64,000 nt of DNA from Candidatus Fibrimonadaceae bacterium (lineage in GTDB: Bacteria > Fibrobacterota > Fibrobacteria > Fibrobacterales > Fibrobacteraceae). Shown piece after piece: positions 52,491-59,864 of the stretch (position 1 is its first letter; each line of letters opens with the position of its first letter). Under the pieces are notes generated by a model that saw only the letters and a program-made list of their open reading frames with translations, had not been told where the DNA came from and ran no database searches. The stretch lies in the NCBI GenBank assembly GCA_031281155.1, contig JAITFT010000084.1, positions 1 to 64,000 of the forward strand, given 5' to 3'. A program made the translations under genes and the position numbers.

Positions 52491-52772
52491 ATGACAGAAA
52501 ACACAGAACCTACAGTCGAACAGATAGATGAAAACGGCGAAATCATCGTAAAAGAACTCGCTAAAGAATACCTCTCAAAAGGCGCATGGTCCACCATTGC
52601 TTTCCTATACCAGGAAAAAGGGCCCGACGGCAATTTTGGCGAGGCAAAAGTAACTCTGCGCCGCTACCAAAAGGTGCAAGGCGTGCAGAAACAGCGCAGC
52701 AAATTCAATGTTAGCAACAAAGCGCAAGCTGGGCAAATCATTGACGTATTCAAAAAATGGTATGAGCTATAA
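52491..52772 (+). CDS. Conserved small protein of unknown function
   Basis: 93 residues, with no signal peptide. The acidic start (TENTEPTVEQIDENGEIIV) is followed by AKEYLSKGAWSTIAFLYQE, KVTLRRYQKVQG, and RSKFNVSNKAQAGQIIDVFKKW, which looks like a small beta-rich single domain; I recall similar unnamed proteins in several phyla but give no function. It overlaps ybeY by 11 nt and lies under a leaderless-type promoter (TACATT, 7 nt). Confidence 0.75.
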   Translation: MTENTEPTVEQIDENGEIIVKELAKEYLSKGAWSTIAFLYQEKGPDGNFGEAKVTLRRYQKVQGVQKQRSKFNVSNKAQAGQIIDVFKKWYEL

Positions 52773-53166
52773 AATTTCTTTTTTCTCAGTTTCAAATAAG
52801 AAATTTCCCTGGCAAAAATTGCTGGAGCCTCTAGCCGAGGCTCTATTAAGAACTGAGAAAAAGAAAGCCTCAGTAAACGTTATCCTCTGCGATAACGCAA
52901 CACAAAGAGAGCTTAACCGCAAATACCGCAAACTGGACTGCGTTACAGACGTGCTCTCCTTTGCTTTAAACGAGCCTGGGCTCCTGGGTGAAATTTACAT
53001 TGCCGAAGAGCATGTTAAAAAACAAGCACCAGCTTATGGCAATTCGTATTACAAGGAATTAAAGCGAGTGCTTGTGCATGGCTTGCTGCATTTATGCGGC
53101 TATAATCACCGCACAGCGAGTGAACGCAAGGCAATGCGGGAACGCGAAATGTTTTATTGCGGTTAG
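52762..53166 (+). CDS. ybeY: Endoribonuclease YbeY
   Basis: 134 residues from ATG 52762, which overlaps the previous stop; an ATG 18 codons earlier lies in the preceding gene. The zinc motif is HGLLHLCGYNH near residues 109-119, followed by TASERKAMREREM, as in YbeY. It acts in 16S rRNA 3' end maturation and ribosome quality control. The conserved NRKYRKLDCVTDVLSF segment is present. It converges with the diguanylate cyclase gene, overlapping by 4 nt. Confidence 0.94.
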   Translation: MSYKISFFSVSNKKFPWQKLLEPLAEALLRTEKKKASVNVILCDNATQRELNRKYRKLDCVTDVLSFALNEPGLLGEIYIAEEHVKKQAPAYGNSYYKELKRVLVHGLLHLCGYNHRTASERKAMREREMFYCG

Positions 53167-54929
53167 CAACACACCCTGTTGCGGCCCAAAAATTTTGCTT
53201 CGTAAAGCTTTTTATCTGCCTCTTCGAGGAATTGCTTTAAATTTGCAGAAGAGTGCGGAACAGCAGAATAAACGCCTATGCTCACAGTTATTTTGATTAT
53301 TTCTTGAATGCCGCCAATTTGGAAAGCTCTGTTTTCAATCTCTGAGCGAATTTTTTCTGCCACTGTTTTTGCACCGCCTAAATCGGTACTGTGAAGCATT
53401 ACGGCAAACTCTTCGCCGCCAACTCTGCCAACCAAATCTGTTTTGCGCTCAACTACTTGAGCCAAAACATTTGCTATTTCCTTTAAAATTTCATCGCCAG
53501 CCAAATGCCCGAATTTATCGTTAAATTTTTTAAAAAAATCTATATCCAGCATAAGAAATGCTATGGACATTTTATCTCTCTGACTGTTGTTAAATTCTGC
53601 TTTCGCTCTTTCATTGAAATATCTTTTATTGGCAATGTTCGTTAAAACATCGGTATTTGCCAAATACATCTGCTCGCTCACATCCAATAGGTATATAATA
53701 GAATTCTGTTCATCGCTTTCCTGCTGTTCCATATCCATTTTGACTATTTTAAAGTAATTGCTTTTGCCATTGTTCACTCCAAATTCTTTTGTTGCCTCGT
53801 AAAAACCTTTTTTGCTCCTAAATTCTTCTAAGATATCGCCTTTGCACAGCAGGTCGCTCATATGGCGGCTTATAAGAGTTATTTTGCCGCTGCTGTCGAA
53901 AACCGCTATGTAGATTGGAACTTCTTTTAGAATAGTGTTGGTTAAACTGCTAAAATAATGCAAGGGGCTCAGTATGGTCTTTATGAATTTGTACAGAATA
54001 ATCAAGAATGTTGAGGTAACAATAAAAAGCAACAAAATGCCAATAAGGTAAAATTCTCCTAAACCCACTATAAAATCGGTTTTTGCGCTTGCCACAAGAT
54101 AGCTAGACATAAATGGAACTCTGTTTATAATATATGCTGTGTCGCCTTTGAAAAGCAAGTTATAATCTTTTGTTTCTAAAAGCTCCAAAAGTTCATCAAC
54201 AAGTGTTTCCGGCAAAATAGACAGCACACTACTTTTGTTTTTGATATGATCGTGGCTTTTGTAAAGCAGTAACTCTTTATTTTCATTAAATATTATAAAG
54301 TTTCTCGCTATTCCCGAAGTCTTTTCCATTTCGCTTGCAAAACTGTCTATATCGATCCCAACGCCAAGCACCCCAACCGATTTGCCCTCGTGAAAAACCG
54401 GAAAATTAATCCACATAAGGGTTGTATCCAAGTCTTTGTCGAAATCTATGTTAAAATTGTATAAAGGCGTTCTATACAAGGTGGAGTCGTACCAATAGGA
54501 ACCTGGATCTTTTGCGTTTACAACATAAGCGTAGTTTGTGTCAAAATAAAAACGGTTATCTGTGTTGCTTACGAAAAATATTTTTCTGTGTTCTTGCAGC
54601 AAATTTTTATAGCTTTGCAATTCTTTCCAATAGTAGCTATGAATGCTTGTGTCGTTGGGGTTTGCCATAAAAGCAGTTATTATGGGAGATTTGCTCATCA
54701 CTTCTAAATGCGCCAGGTCAGCCTTAAAATAATCATTCAGCAGCACGGACTTGGTATAGGCGGAGCTTCTTAAAGCGTCTTCGTGATATTTATGGCTATA
54801 TCTTTTTTGCGCAGTAATATAAATAACAGAAAAGGTCATTACTATAACAGCCATAAAGGCATAGAAGCCAAACTTCACCATGCGCAAAATTGAAATTTTG
54901 CTTTTATTTATAATCCTGCCTTGCAGCAT
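53163..54929 (-). CDS. Membrane-bound diguanylate cyclase (dCache-like sensor, GGDEF)
   Basis: 588 residues. Two membrane segments (about 18-38 and 280-300) bound a periplasmic dCache-like sensor (FVSNTDNRFYFDTNYAYVV, GVLGVGIDIDSFA). A PAS-like region (about 325-410) is followed by GGDEF: VLTNIANKRYFNERAKAEF, DIDFFKKFNDKFGHLAGDEIL and active site GGEEF. It makes cyclic-di-GMP in response to an unknown periplasmic ligand; a PilZ protein is at 43585. ATG 54929 lies 7 nt after TATCTT, so leaderless. Confidence 0.93.
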   Translation of the reverse strand: MLQGRIINKSKISILRMVKFGFYAFMAVIVMTFSVIYITAQKRYSHKYHEDALRSSAYTKSVLLNDYFKADLAHLEVMSKSPIITAFMANPNDTSIHSYYWKELQSYKNLLQEHRKIFFVSNTDNRFYFDTNYAYVVNAKDPGSYWYDSTLYRTPLYNFNIDFDKDLDTTLMWINFPVFHEGKSVGVLGVGIDIDSFASEMEKTSGIARNFIIFNENKELLLYKSHDHIKNKSSVLSILPETLVDELLELLETKDYNLLFKGDTAYIINRVPFMSSYLVASAKTDFIVGLGEFYLIGILLLFIVTSTFLIILYKFIKTILSPLHYFSSLTNTILKEVPIYIAVFDSSGKITLISRHMSDLLCKGDILEEFRSKKGFYEATKEFGVNNGKSNYFKIVKMDMEQQESDEQNSIIYLLDVSEQMYLANTDVLTNIANKRYFNERAKAEFNNSQRDKMSIAFLMLDIDFFKKFNDKFGHLAGDEILKEIANVLAQVVERKTDLVGRVGGEEFAVMLHSTDLGGAKTVAEKIRSEIENRAFQIGGIQEIIKITVSIGVYSAVPHSSANLKQFLEEADKKLYEAKFLGRNRVCC

Positions 54930-54936
54930 GGCATAT

Positions 54937-54942
54937 AAGATA
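54937..54942 (-). promoter_or_regulatory. -10-like element of the diguanylate cyclase gene
   Basis: TATCTT preceded by TTTC on the minus strand, ending 7 nt before the ATG. It sits in the tail of a sorting-domain fragment. Confidence 0.5.
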
Positions 54943-54962
54943 GAAAATTCAGTAGGGGTGTG

Positions 54963-54991
54963 TGTTTGCCGTGTTTTTCGATGTACACGCC
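54963..54991. repeat. 29-bp repeat, copy 2
   Basis: Identical to 23782-23810; encodes GVYIEKHGK on the minus strand. Confidence 0.8.
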
Positions 54992-55052
54992 TGGGGCGGT
55001 GGGTTTTTGGGTGCCGAGCGGTTGGCCGTGGAGATTGTAGTAGAGCGGAGGG

Positions 55053-55072
55053 GGACGCGATGAATCGCGTCC
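55053..55072. repeat. REP-like palindrome
   Basis: GGACGCGAT and ATCGCGTCC form a 9-bp perfect stem with a 2-base loop, flanked by TAC on one side. It resembles repeat palindromes with a GACGCGAT core that I recall from many genomes. It lies in frame inside the fragment, encoding YGRDSSRP. Confidence 0.6.
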
Positions 55073-55327
55073 GTACAGCGGCTGCTGCGGCGGCTGGAGG
55101 ATGGGGGTGGCTTGGCAGGATTGGGTTATTTCGCCGTTTATGGCTAGGCAGGTGTTTGCGCCCATTTCTGCGTAATTGGAATTCTTTTGGCAGAATATCT
55201 GCGGAACGCCTTCTTCTTCGGCTATGGCTTCAAGCACGATTATGTTTCTTATGCCGAGGGTGACGGTTTAGGCATTTTTGCCACTTCTACATTGGCCTGT
55301 TGCTGTTTTTCATATATTTTTATCCTG

Positions 55328-55429
55328 CTGGAAATGCGGCAGAGCGAGCTTGCCGCCAAGATAGGGGTAAAATCTAGGCAGATTTCAGACATGGAGCATG
55401 GCCGTGCCCTCATATTAACGCCTGAATAA
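55328..55429 (+). pseudogene. XRE-type helix-turn-helix relic
   Basis: The plus strand encodes LEMRQSELAAKIGVKSRQISDMEHGRA, then stops at TAA. This is the core of an XRE/HigA-like DNA-binding domain, but no valid N-terminal start or partner gene precedes it. The last 20 nt overlap the 3' end of rimM antisense. It is likely a truncated antitoxin or regulator. Confidence 0.5.
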
Positions 55430-55922
55430 ACTCCAGATTTACCGTTATCTTTTTGTTTTCCATATCAACGTTCAAAATGCAATCGTCTATCCATGGGGCG
55501 ACTATTTCTTTTTCTTTGATAAGCAGATGAAAAACATTTACAGATGGCATTTCGGTTGCTTTTAGAACCTTGCCTACCAAGCTTCCGCTGCTATCTATTG
55601 CCACGAAATCTTCAAAATCGCTAAAATAAAACTCACCCTCTGGTGCAGGCAGTCTTTCAGATTCTGGGATTAGAATATAAGCACCAACAAAAGGCTGAAC
55701 AGCCTCTGGCGAACCTAAGCCCTCAAAACGAAATCTCCACAAATCGCCATAAATTTCAGAATGCGAAATTCTTGCCTCTTTAACATTACCGTTTGAAAAT
55801 TCCAAATAAACCTTTTTTAATAGAGAATGCCTCTCTAAATTATGAGTGAGAGGCTTGCACAAAATATCGCCAAAAATACCGTGAGTTCGCATTAAGCGCC
55901 CCACAGCCACAAAGGAGCTCAT
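55410..55922 (-). CDS. rimM: 16S rRNA processing protein RimM
   Basis: 170 residues. Conserved VAVGRLMRTHGIFGDI at the N-terminus, WRFRFEGLGSPEAVQPFVGAYILI in the first beta-barrel, and a PRC-type barrel at the C-terminus (FEDFVAIDSSGSLVGKV, PWIDDCILNVDMENKKITV). It assists maturation of the 30S head and binds S19. It follows rpsP by 1 nt, the standard order, but trmD, normally next, is absent; gene debris occupies its place. Confidence 0.93.
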   Translation of the reverse strand: MSSFVAVGRLMRTHGIFGDILCKPLTHNLERHSLLKKVYLEFSNGNVKEARISHSEIYGDLWRFRFEGLGSPEAVQPFVGAYILIPESERLPAPEGEFYFSDFEDFVAIDSSGSLVGKVLKATEMPSVNVFHLLIKEKEIVAPWIDDCILNVDMENKKITVNLEFIQALI

Positions 55923-55923
55923 T

Positions 55924-56343
55924 TTAGCTTTCGGCTGGAGCTGCTGCTGCCGGTGCCTCTGCTGGAGCCGCCGCTGCTGCTTTTTCAGCCTCTATTCTAG
56001 CCTTAGCCTTTGGGCCTAGCTTTGCCTTTTTAGCTTTCAAAGGCTGCGGAACCGGGGTTTTGCCTTCAATGCTGCGACCTGCGCGTTTTTCGTGAAAAAG
56101 AGCCATGATGCCCTGCTGTTTTAGCAAAGAGCGCACGGTATCGGATGGTTGGGCGCCAACACCAAGCCAATGCATAACCCTTTCAAATTCAAAACGAACA
56201 TCTGGTGTTTTTAAATTTGGGTTATAAAAGCCGAGTTGCTCCAAAAAGCGACCGTCACGAGCCTTGCGGCTGTCTGTTACCACAACCCTGTATGTGGGAT
56301 AGTGGCGTTTTCCGAACCTTGCCAAGCGAATTACTGCTGCCAT
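55924..56343 (-). CDS. rpsP: 30S ribosomal protein S16 with an Ala-rich extension
   Basis: 139 residues; the S16 core is the first ~80 residues (VIRLARFGKRHYPTYRVVVTDS, ARDGRFLEQLGFYNP). The C-terminal 55 residues form a Lys/Ala-rich tail (KKAKLGPKAKARIEAEKAAAA, then PAEAPAAAAPAES) found in several phyla with longer S16. AGGAAA Shine-Dalgarno and leader of 27 nt, in line with other highly expressed genes here. First gene of rpsP-rimM. Confidence 0.95.
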   Translation of the reverse strand: MAAVIRLARFGKRHYPTYRVVVTDSRKARDGRFLEQLGFYNPNLKTPDVRFEFERVMHWLGVGAQPSDTVRSLLKQQGIMALFHEKRAGRSIEGKTPVPQPLKAKKAKLGPKAKARIEAEKAAAAAPAEAPAAAAPAES

Positions 56344-56370
56344 AAATATTTCCTATTAAATTCAAACCTA

Positions 56371-56376
56371 AATATA
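56371..56376 (-). promoter_or_regulatory. -10-like element of rpsP
   Basis: TATATT on the minus strand, followed by a 27-nt leader with AGGAAA before the ATG at 56343. Confidence 0.45.
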
Positions 56377-56463
56377 GCAATTTTTTTCCAAAAAAACAAG
56401 GGTAAAGATGAAATTTTGTCGTTTCTGCTCCTTTTGTGTGGTTGTTGGGGGATTTGCCGATTT

Positions 56464-57426
56464 CTAATTAACCCACGCTTCGCCCTTTTCAGACACCGTG
56501 GCTAAAATATCCCTGCCGGTGTCTAGGTTTCTCAACGAAATGGTTTGCCCTTTGAATGCATTTCTTTGAGCGACTGCGTTTGTTTGAACAACTGCCCCGC
56601 CAATGCGCACAAATACCCGAACAGATTCGCCTTCTTTAACAGCATAGGGGGCGGTTAAGGCGTTGTCAACCAAAATATCACCGGCTCTTAACTGGCGAAT
56701 TGCCGTTCTGCCTATGGCTTCTTCTGCTTTTTTTATAACTTTCCTTTTTTGGAAAGTTGTTTCCTGCCACACCATTTTAAAATCATTTTCGGCAATCATT
56801 TCACCTTTGCGAATTCCGTTTTTTAATTCTGCCACATGGTCAAAACGGCGAATTGTAAATGAAATACTGTGCTTTGAAATAATTTTTTTCCCATTGAAAA
56901 CCTGCACCGTTGCTATTTCCTGCCCGATACCTGTGAAATTCGGAGAAAGAGTTAGCAAAACTTTACTGTTATGTTTTGGGACATCAAGACTATTCGGAAC
57001 TTTTGAAGTTTCAAAAATCCAATCTTTGCCCTCTTCCAAATTCGCAGGCATTCGCGAGCGAACTTCCCTTAGCAAAAGAGTTCTTAGAGAATCCGCCGAA
57101 ACTAGCTCGGAACGGGCTACTACATCGCAAAATTTTGCCCCGTTAAAAACCGCATTTTGGCTACCGGCAACAGACTTTATAAAAAAATCTCTTACGGCTC
57201 TTTCTGTAACTCTGGTTTTTCGCCCCGGCTCCATAACCTTGCCAACTTCCACAGCGGCAATCCTCTTTACAAGCTCTGGCTCTCCTTTAATATTCGCAAT
57301 TTGCCCCAAGTAAACAACGCCTGGTTCAATATCTGCTTTAGCTTTTAGCGTGATGGTAAGCTGCGCTGAGAAAGATGTCTGAACCCCAATTATTAGGATT
57401 AACAGGATTTTCCAAATGCGAGACAT
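56464..57426 (-). CDS. flgA: Flagellar P-ring assembly chaperone FlgA-like protein
   Basis: 320 residues. Signal peptide (GVQTSFSAQ), a long N-terminal extension (about 20-210), then a C-terminal SAF/FlgA domain: NGIRKGEMIAENDFKMV, AIGRTAIRQLRAGDIL, AVKEGESVRVFVRIGGAVV and NAFKGQTISLRNLDTGRDILATV. FlgA chaperones FlgI into the P ring. It follows flgG by 4 nt, a common flgG-flgA order. The N-terminal extension is longer than usual; flgH and flgI are not in the window. Confidence 0.88.
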   Translation of the reverse strand: MSRIWKILLILIIGVQTSFSAQLTITLKAKADIEPGVVYLGQIANIKGEPELVKRIAAVEVGKVMEPGRKTRVTERAVRDFFIKSVAGSQNAVFNGAKFCDVVARSELVSADSLRTLLLREVRSRMPANLEEGKDWIFETSKVPNSLDVPKHNSKVLLTLSPNFTGIGQEIATVQVFNGKKIISKHSISFTIRRFDHVAELKNGIRKGEMIAENDFKMVWQETTFQKRKVIKKAEEAIGRTAIRQLRAGDILVDNALTAPYAVKEGESVRVFVRIGGAVVQTNAVAQRNAFKGQTISLRNLDTGRDILATVSEKGEAWVN

Positions 57427-57430
57427 TTTA

Positions 57431-58219
57431 TTACCTCTTTAGGTTATTTGCTGTTTGTAGCATTTCATCGCTTGTGGTTACGGCTTTTGAGCTTATTTCG
57501 TAGGCGCGTTGAGCTATAATCATGCCAACCATTTCTTCTATCATTTGAACATTTGAGCTTTCTAAAAACTGGTTTCTTAAACGCCCAAGATTTTCTTCGC
57601 CCGGCAAGCCTATTACAGGCGTGCCGCTGGCATCGCTTTGGAGATAAATACCGCCGCCTTCTGAAAGCAATCCTGATGGATTCACAAACCTGGCAAGCTC
57701 TATTTGCCCTAAAACTTCCGATGTGTTTTGCCCCGACCTGTAGCAGGTCACTTCGCCTTCGGCGGTTATGGTTAGGTAAGTTTTATCGTTTGGAATATTT
57801 ACCGGAGGGTCTAATAGATAGCCTTGGCTTGTGGTTAAGTAGCCTTCATCGTTTATTTTAAATGCTCCGTTTCTGGTGTAGCCTATTTCGCCGTTGGGTA
57901 AGCGTACTTGGAAAAAACCGCTGCCTTCAATGGCAACATCGGTATCATTGCCGGTTTGCTCTAAGTTACCTTGCATAAAGGATCGAGTTATGGCCACAAC
58001 GCGGGAACCCAAGCCCACTTCTATGCCAACCGGAGCGCGGTTTCCGTCTTCCATTTCGCCGCCAGGCTTTTGCAGGCTTTGGTAAATTAAGTCTTCAAAT
58101 TCAACTTTCTGCTTTTTAAAACCAATTGTATTTACGTTAGAAAGGTTATTAGCAATGGTATCCACAAAGGTTTGGTTGCCTTTCATGCCGGTGGCCGCAG
58201 TATAAAGAGAACGAATCAT
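57431..58219 (-). CDS. flgG: Flagellar distal rod protein FlgG
   Basis: 262 residues from ATG 58219, the standard length. The N-terminus MIRSLYTAATGMKGNQ, ANNLSNVNTIGFKKQKVEF and the C-terminus VQMIEEMVGMIIAQRAYEI, then SDEMLQTANNLKR match FlgG exactly in layout. The open frame extends further 5' through the GH8 gene end, which is spurious. It sits 29 bp after the GH8 stop; that gap is filled by a sigma-54-type promoter. Forms the distal rod of the flagellar basal body. Confidence 0.96.
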   Translation of the reverse strand: MIRSLYTAATGMKGNQTFVDTIANNLSNVNTIGFKKQKVEFEDLIYQSLQKPGGEMEDGNRAPVGIEVGLGSRVVAITRSFMQGNLEQTGNDTDVAIEGSGFFQVRLPNGEIGYTRNGAFKINDEGYLTTSQGYLLDPPVNIPNDKTYLTITAEGEVTCYRSGQNTSEVLGQIELARFVNPSGLLSEGGGIYLQSDASGTPVIGLPGEENLGRLRNQFLESSNVQMIEEMVGMIIAQRAYEISSKAVTTSDEMLQTANNLKR

Positions 58220-58230
58220 ATACTGCAGAT

Positions 58231-58247
58231 TGCAAAAAGCGTGCCAA
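58231..58247 (-). promoter_or_regulatory. Sigma-54-type promoter of flgG
   Basis: Minus strand TTGGCACG-CTTT-TTGCA, an exact fit to the sigma-54 consensus TGGCACG-N4-TTGCW. With the usual 12-nt offset from the -12 C (58232), transcription would begin at about 58220, next to the ATG at 58219. No enhancer-binding site was identified. Confidence 0.7.
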
Positions 58248-58248
58248 G

Positions 58249-59847
58249 TTAGTGTATGGCTATGCGTTGGGGAGCAAAACCCTGGACATGGACTATATAT
58301 ATGCCTTTTGTTTGGATTTGGATTGATAAGGGAGTGGGGAGTGGGGAGTGGGGAGTGGCTGAGTATATGCGCTTGCCGTTGAGGTTGTACACTTCCACTT
58401 TTGCGTTGGGTGGGAGGTTTTCTAGCGCTATGCTCTTGTTGGTTATGTGTATGCGGGGCTTGTTGGTTGTGGCATGTAGCGTTGGGGTTGGAATGCCGTC
58501 TTTTAAGTCTTCCCATATATTTCTTTGAACGCCAGCCAGCATTGATGCGCCGAACCATGCGAGGAATTGGTCGAAATACGTTTCGTTGCGCAAGGTATCT
58601 TCTGGCACTAATGTAGGCACGCCGCTGATGTTGATTGTTCTTCCGCCTCCGGGAGTTGGGTCTATTGCGTTGCCCCAGTAGTCACCGCCTTCGTAGAAAG
58701 ATATTAGCCGTTCGCTGTATTTTTCGGCTAACTCAACGTTTCCTGTGCCTATTGCCGCTGCCGCCCACATGCCTACAGTTAGGTGGCTATGCTCACGGCG
58801 CGAGCGGACTATGGTTCTGTCTGCTATTCTCTCAATGTCGTTTTCGGGGAGTAAGTTCCCGTTCATCTCAAAAAAATTCGCTGCTGCTGGCCCGCCTAAA
58901 CCTTCCAAAAAGGCGATGGCTTTGTCGAGAAATTCTTTAGCGCGCGGTTCGCCGTACCATAAGTAATCGGTTCCAAGCCGCCAATATACGCGTATGGCAT
59001 CTCTGTATAGCGCATCTCCGGCACGGTAGGCATTGTAGCCCGCCCCGCCAGTGGATGTACCGTTTCTCCTAATCCAGTCGGGAATAAGCCCCCTTGCGGC
59101 TCCGGGCGATCTATTGATTAACGCATAAGAGCTGTCTATGACTCTGTCCCATGTTGCTTTATGATTTGGCTCAAATTCGCCAAAAACGCGATAGAATGCG
59201 GGCGCAAAATAGCCAGGATTTTTTGTGCTGCCTATTTGGCTAGAAGATTGACCCCAAGTACCCGGAAGCAAGAAATGCTGTTCGAGCATTGTAGTTCTGA
59301 TTACCTGCAGTAGGCTGCGAGCGCGCCCTTCGTAGGTTGCGCCTCTCGTGCTTGTAAACGGTTCCCAAATTCCGTTTTTCACCAGTTCATCAGCAAAGAT
59401 AAGCAATAGCGCAATGTCTTGGTCGGCATCGGATGCGGGGCCAGTTCCAATCGTTGCGCCCGTTGAGTTTGTGCGCCAGTTATAGTGGTTTCGTGCGGTT
59501 GCCCACATATGTCTCTCGCCAGCATCCCATACGCTATTGAAGTATTCTTGATCGTTGCTATAAAGGGCCAAAAACATTCCGTAGCTAATCCCTTCGCTAA
59601 CAGCATCTCCAGGCACTTCTGATTTAGGCCTATGCACCATTCCCGTGGTATATGCATCGATATTGCGTTTTTTTACCCCTTCCCACGTTTTAAGCAGTAT
59701 GGTATCGTAAGGCATTGTTCTGTTTAGTGCGGGAACGTAAGGGTCTGCCACTTTCGGCAGTTCAACTGCGGGTGTGTAGGGTAGCAGCAGGGCGAAGGCC
59801 GCCGAGGCGGCAAGGAGGGTAGCAAGTAAGATTGAGAATGGGCGCAT
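58249..59847 (-). CDS. Glycoside hydrolase family 8 with C-terminal sorting-like domain
   Basis: 532 residues. Signal peptide (ATLLAASAAFA), GH8 catalytic domain (about 40-430) with the acid-bearing VSEGISYGMFLALYSND (Glu near residue 84), a motif SDADQDIALLLIFAD with the catalytic-base-type Asp near 138, and later GDYWGNAIDPTPGGG. GH8 enzymes cleave beta-1,4 links in cellulose, xylan or lichenan with inversion. The C-terminal tail (about 460-532; AKVEVYNLNGKRIY and KGIYIVHVQGFAPQ) is a T9SS type A-like sorting domain, interrupted by a Ser/Pro stretch encoded by heptamer repeats. ATG is 6 nt after TATTTT. Confidence 0.9.
   Translation of the reverse strand: MRPFSILLATLLAASAAFALLLPYTPAVELPKVADPYVPALNRTMPYDTILLKTWEGVKKRNIDAYTTGMVHRPKSEVPGDAVSEGISYGMFLALYSNDQEYFNSVWDAGERHMWATARNHYNWRTNSTGATIGTGPASDADQDIALLLIFADELVKNGIWEPFTSTRGATYEGRARSLLQVIRTTMLEQHFLLPGTWGQSSSQIGSTKNPGYFAPAFYRVFGEFEPNHKATWDRVIDSSYALINRSPGAARGLIPDWIRRNGTSTGGAGYNAYRAGDALYRDAIRVYWRLGTDYLWYGEPRAKEFLDKAIAFLEGLGGPAAANFFEMNGNLLPENDIERIADRTIVRSRREHSHLTVGMWAAAAIGTGNVELAEKYSERLISFYEGGDYWGNAIDPTPGGGRTINISGVPTLVPEDTLRNETYFDQFLAWFGASMLAGVQRNIWEDLKDGIPTPTLHATTNKPRIHITNKSIALENLPPNAKVEVYNLNGKRIYSATPHSPLPTPLSIQIQTKGIYIVHVQGFAPQRIAIH
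58331..58358. repeat. Four tandem copies of a 7-bp repeat
   Basis: GGAGTGG four times on the plus strand (CCACTCC on the coding strand), preceded by G. It encodes HSPLPTP in the sorting domain of the GH8 protein. It resembles the heptameric short tandem repeats known from filamentous cyanobacteria. Confidence 0.75.
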
Positions 59848-59853
59848 TTGGGT

Positions 59854-59859
59854 AAAATA
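59854..59859 (-). promoter_or_regulatory. -10-like element of the GH8 gene
   Basis: TATTTT after TTTC on the minus strand, ending 6 nt before the ATG; lies in the gap after the thyA stop. Confidence 0.45.
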
Positions 59860-59864
59860 GAAAA

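Larger units (their letters stand above)
54908..55269 (-). pseudogene. Degenerate C-terminal fragment of a secreted protein
   Basis: The minus strand is open from about 55260 down to 54908 with no sensible start and stops at both ends. It reads GIRNIIVLEAIAEEEG, NSNYAEMGANTCLAINGEI, a Pro/Gln-rich spacer, then YYNLHGQPLG and GVYIEKHGK, which is the end of a Fibrobacterota-type sorting domain. The cargo part is missing. It is part of a 480-bp stretch (54930-55409) that has no intact gene and holds this fragment, a palindrome, and an HTH fragment. Confidence 0.5.

Noticed and set aside
56408-56467. 19-codon ORF with three cysteines (MKFCRFCSFCVV...) preceded by AGGG, between rpsP and flgA
   Set aside because: Very short, overlaps the flgA stop antisense, and no promoter element of the usual type lies before it.
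58220-58558. 113-codon 5' extension of flgG, rich in Ser, Pro and His
   Set aside because: It is the reading of the GH8 gene end, including the heptamer repeats, in another frame; FlgG starts at MIRSLYTAATGM.
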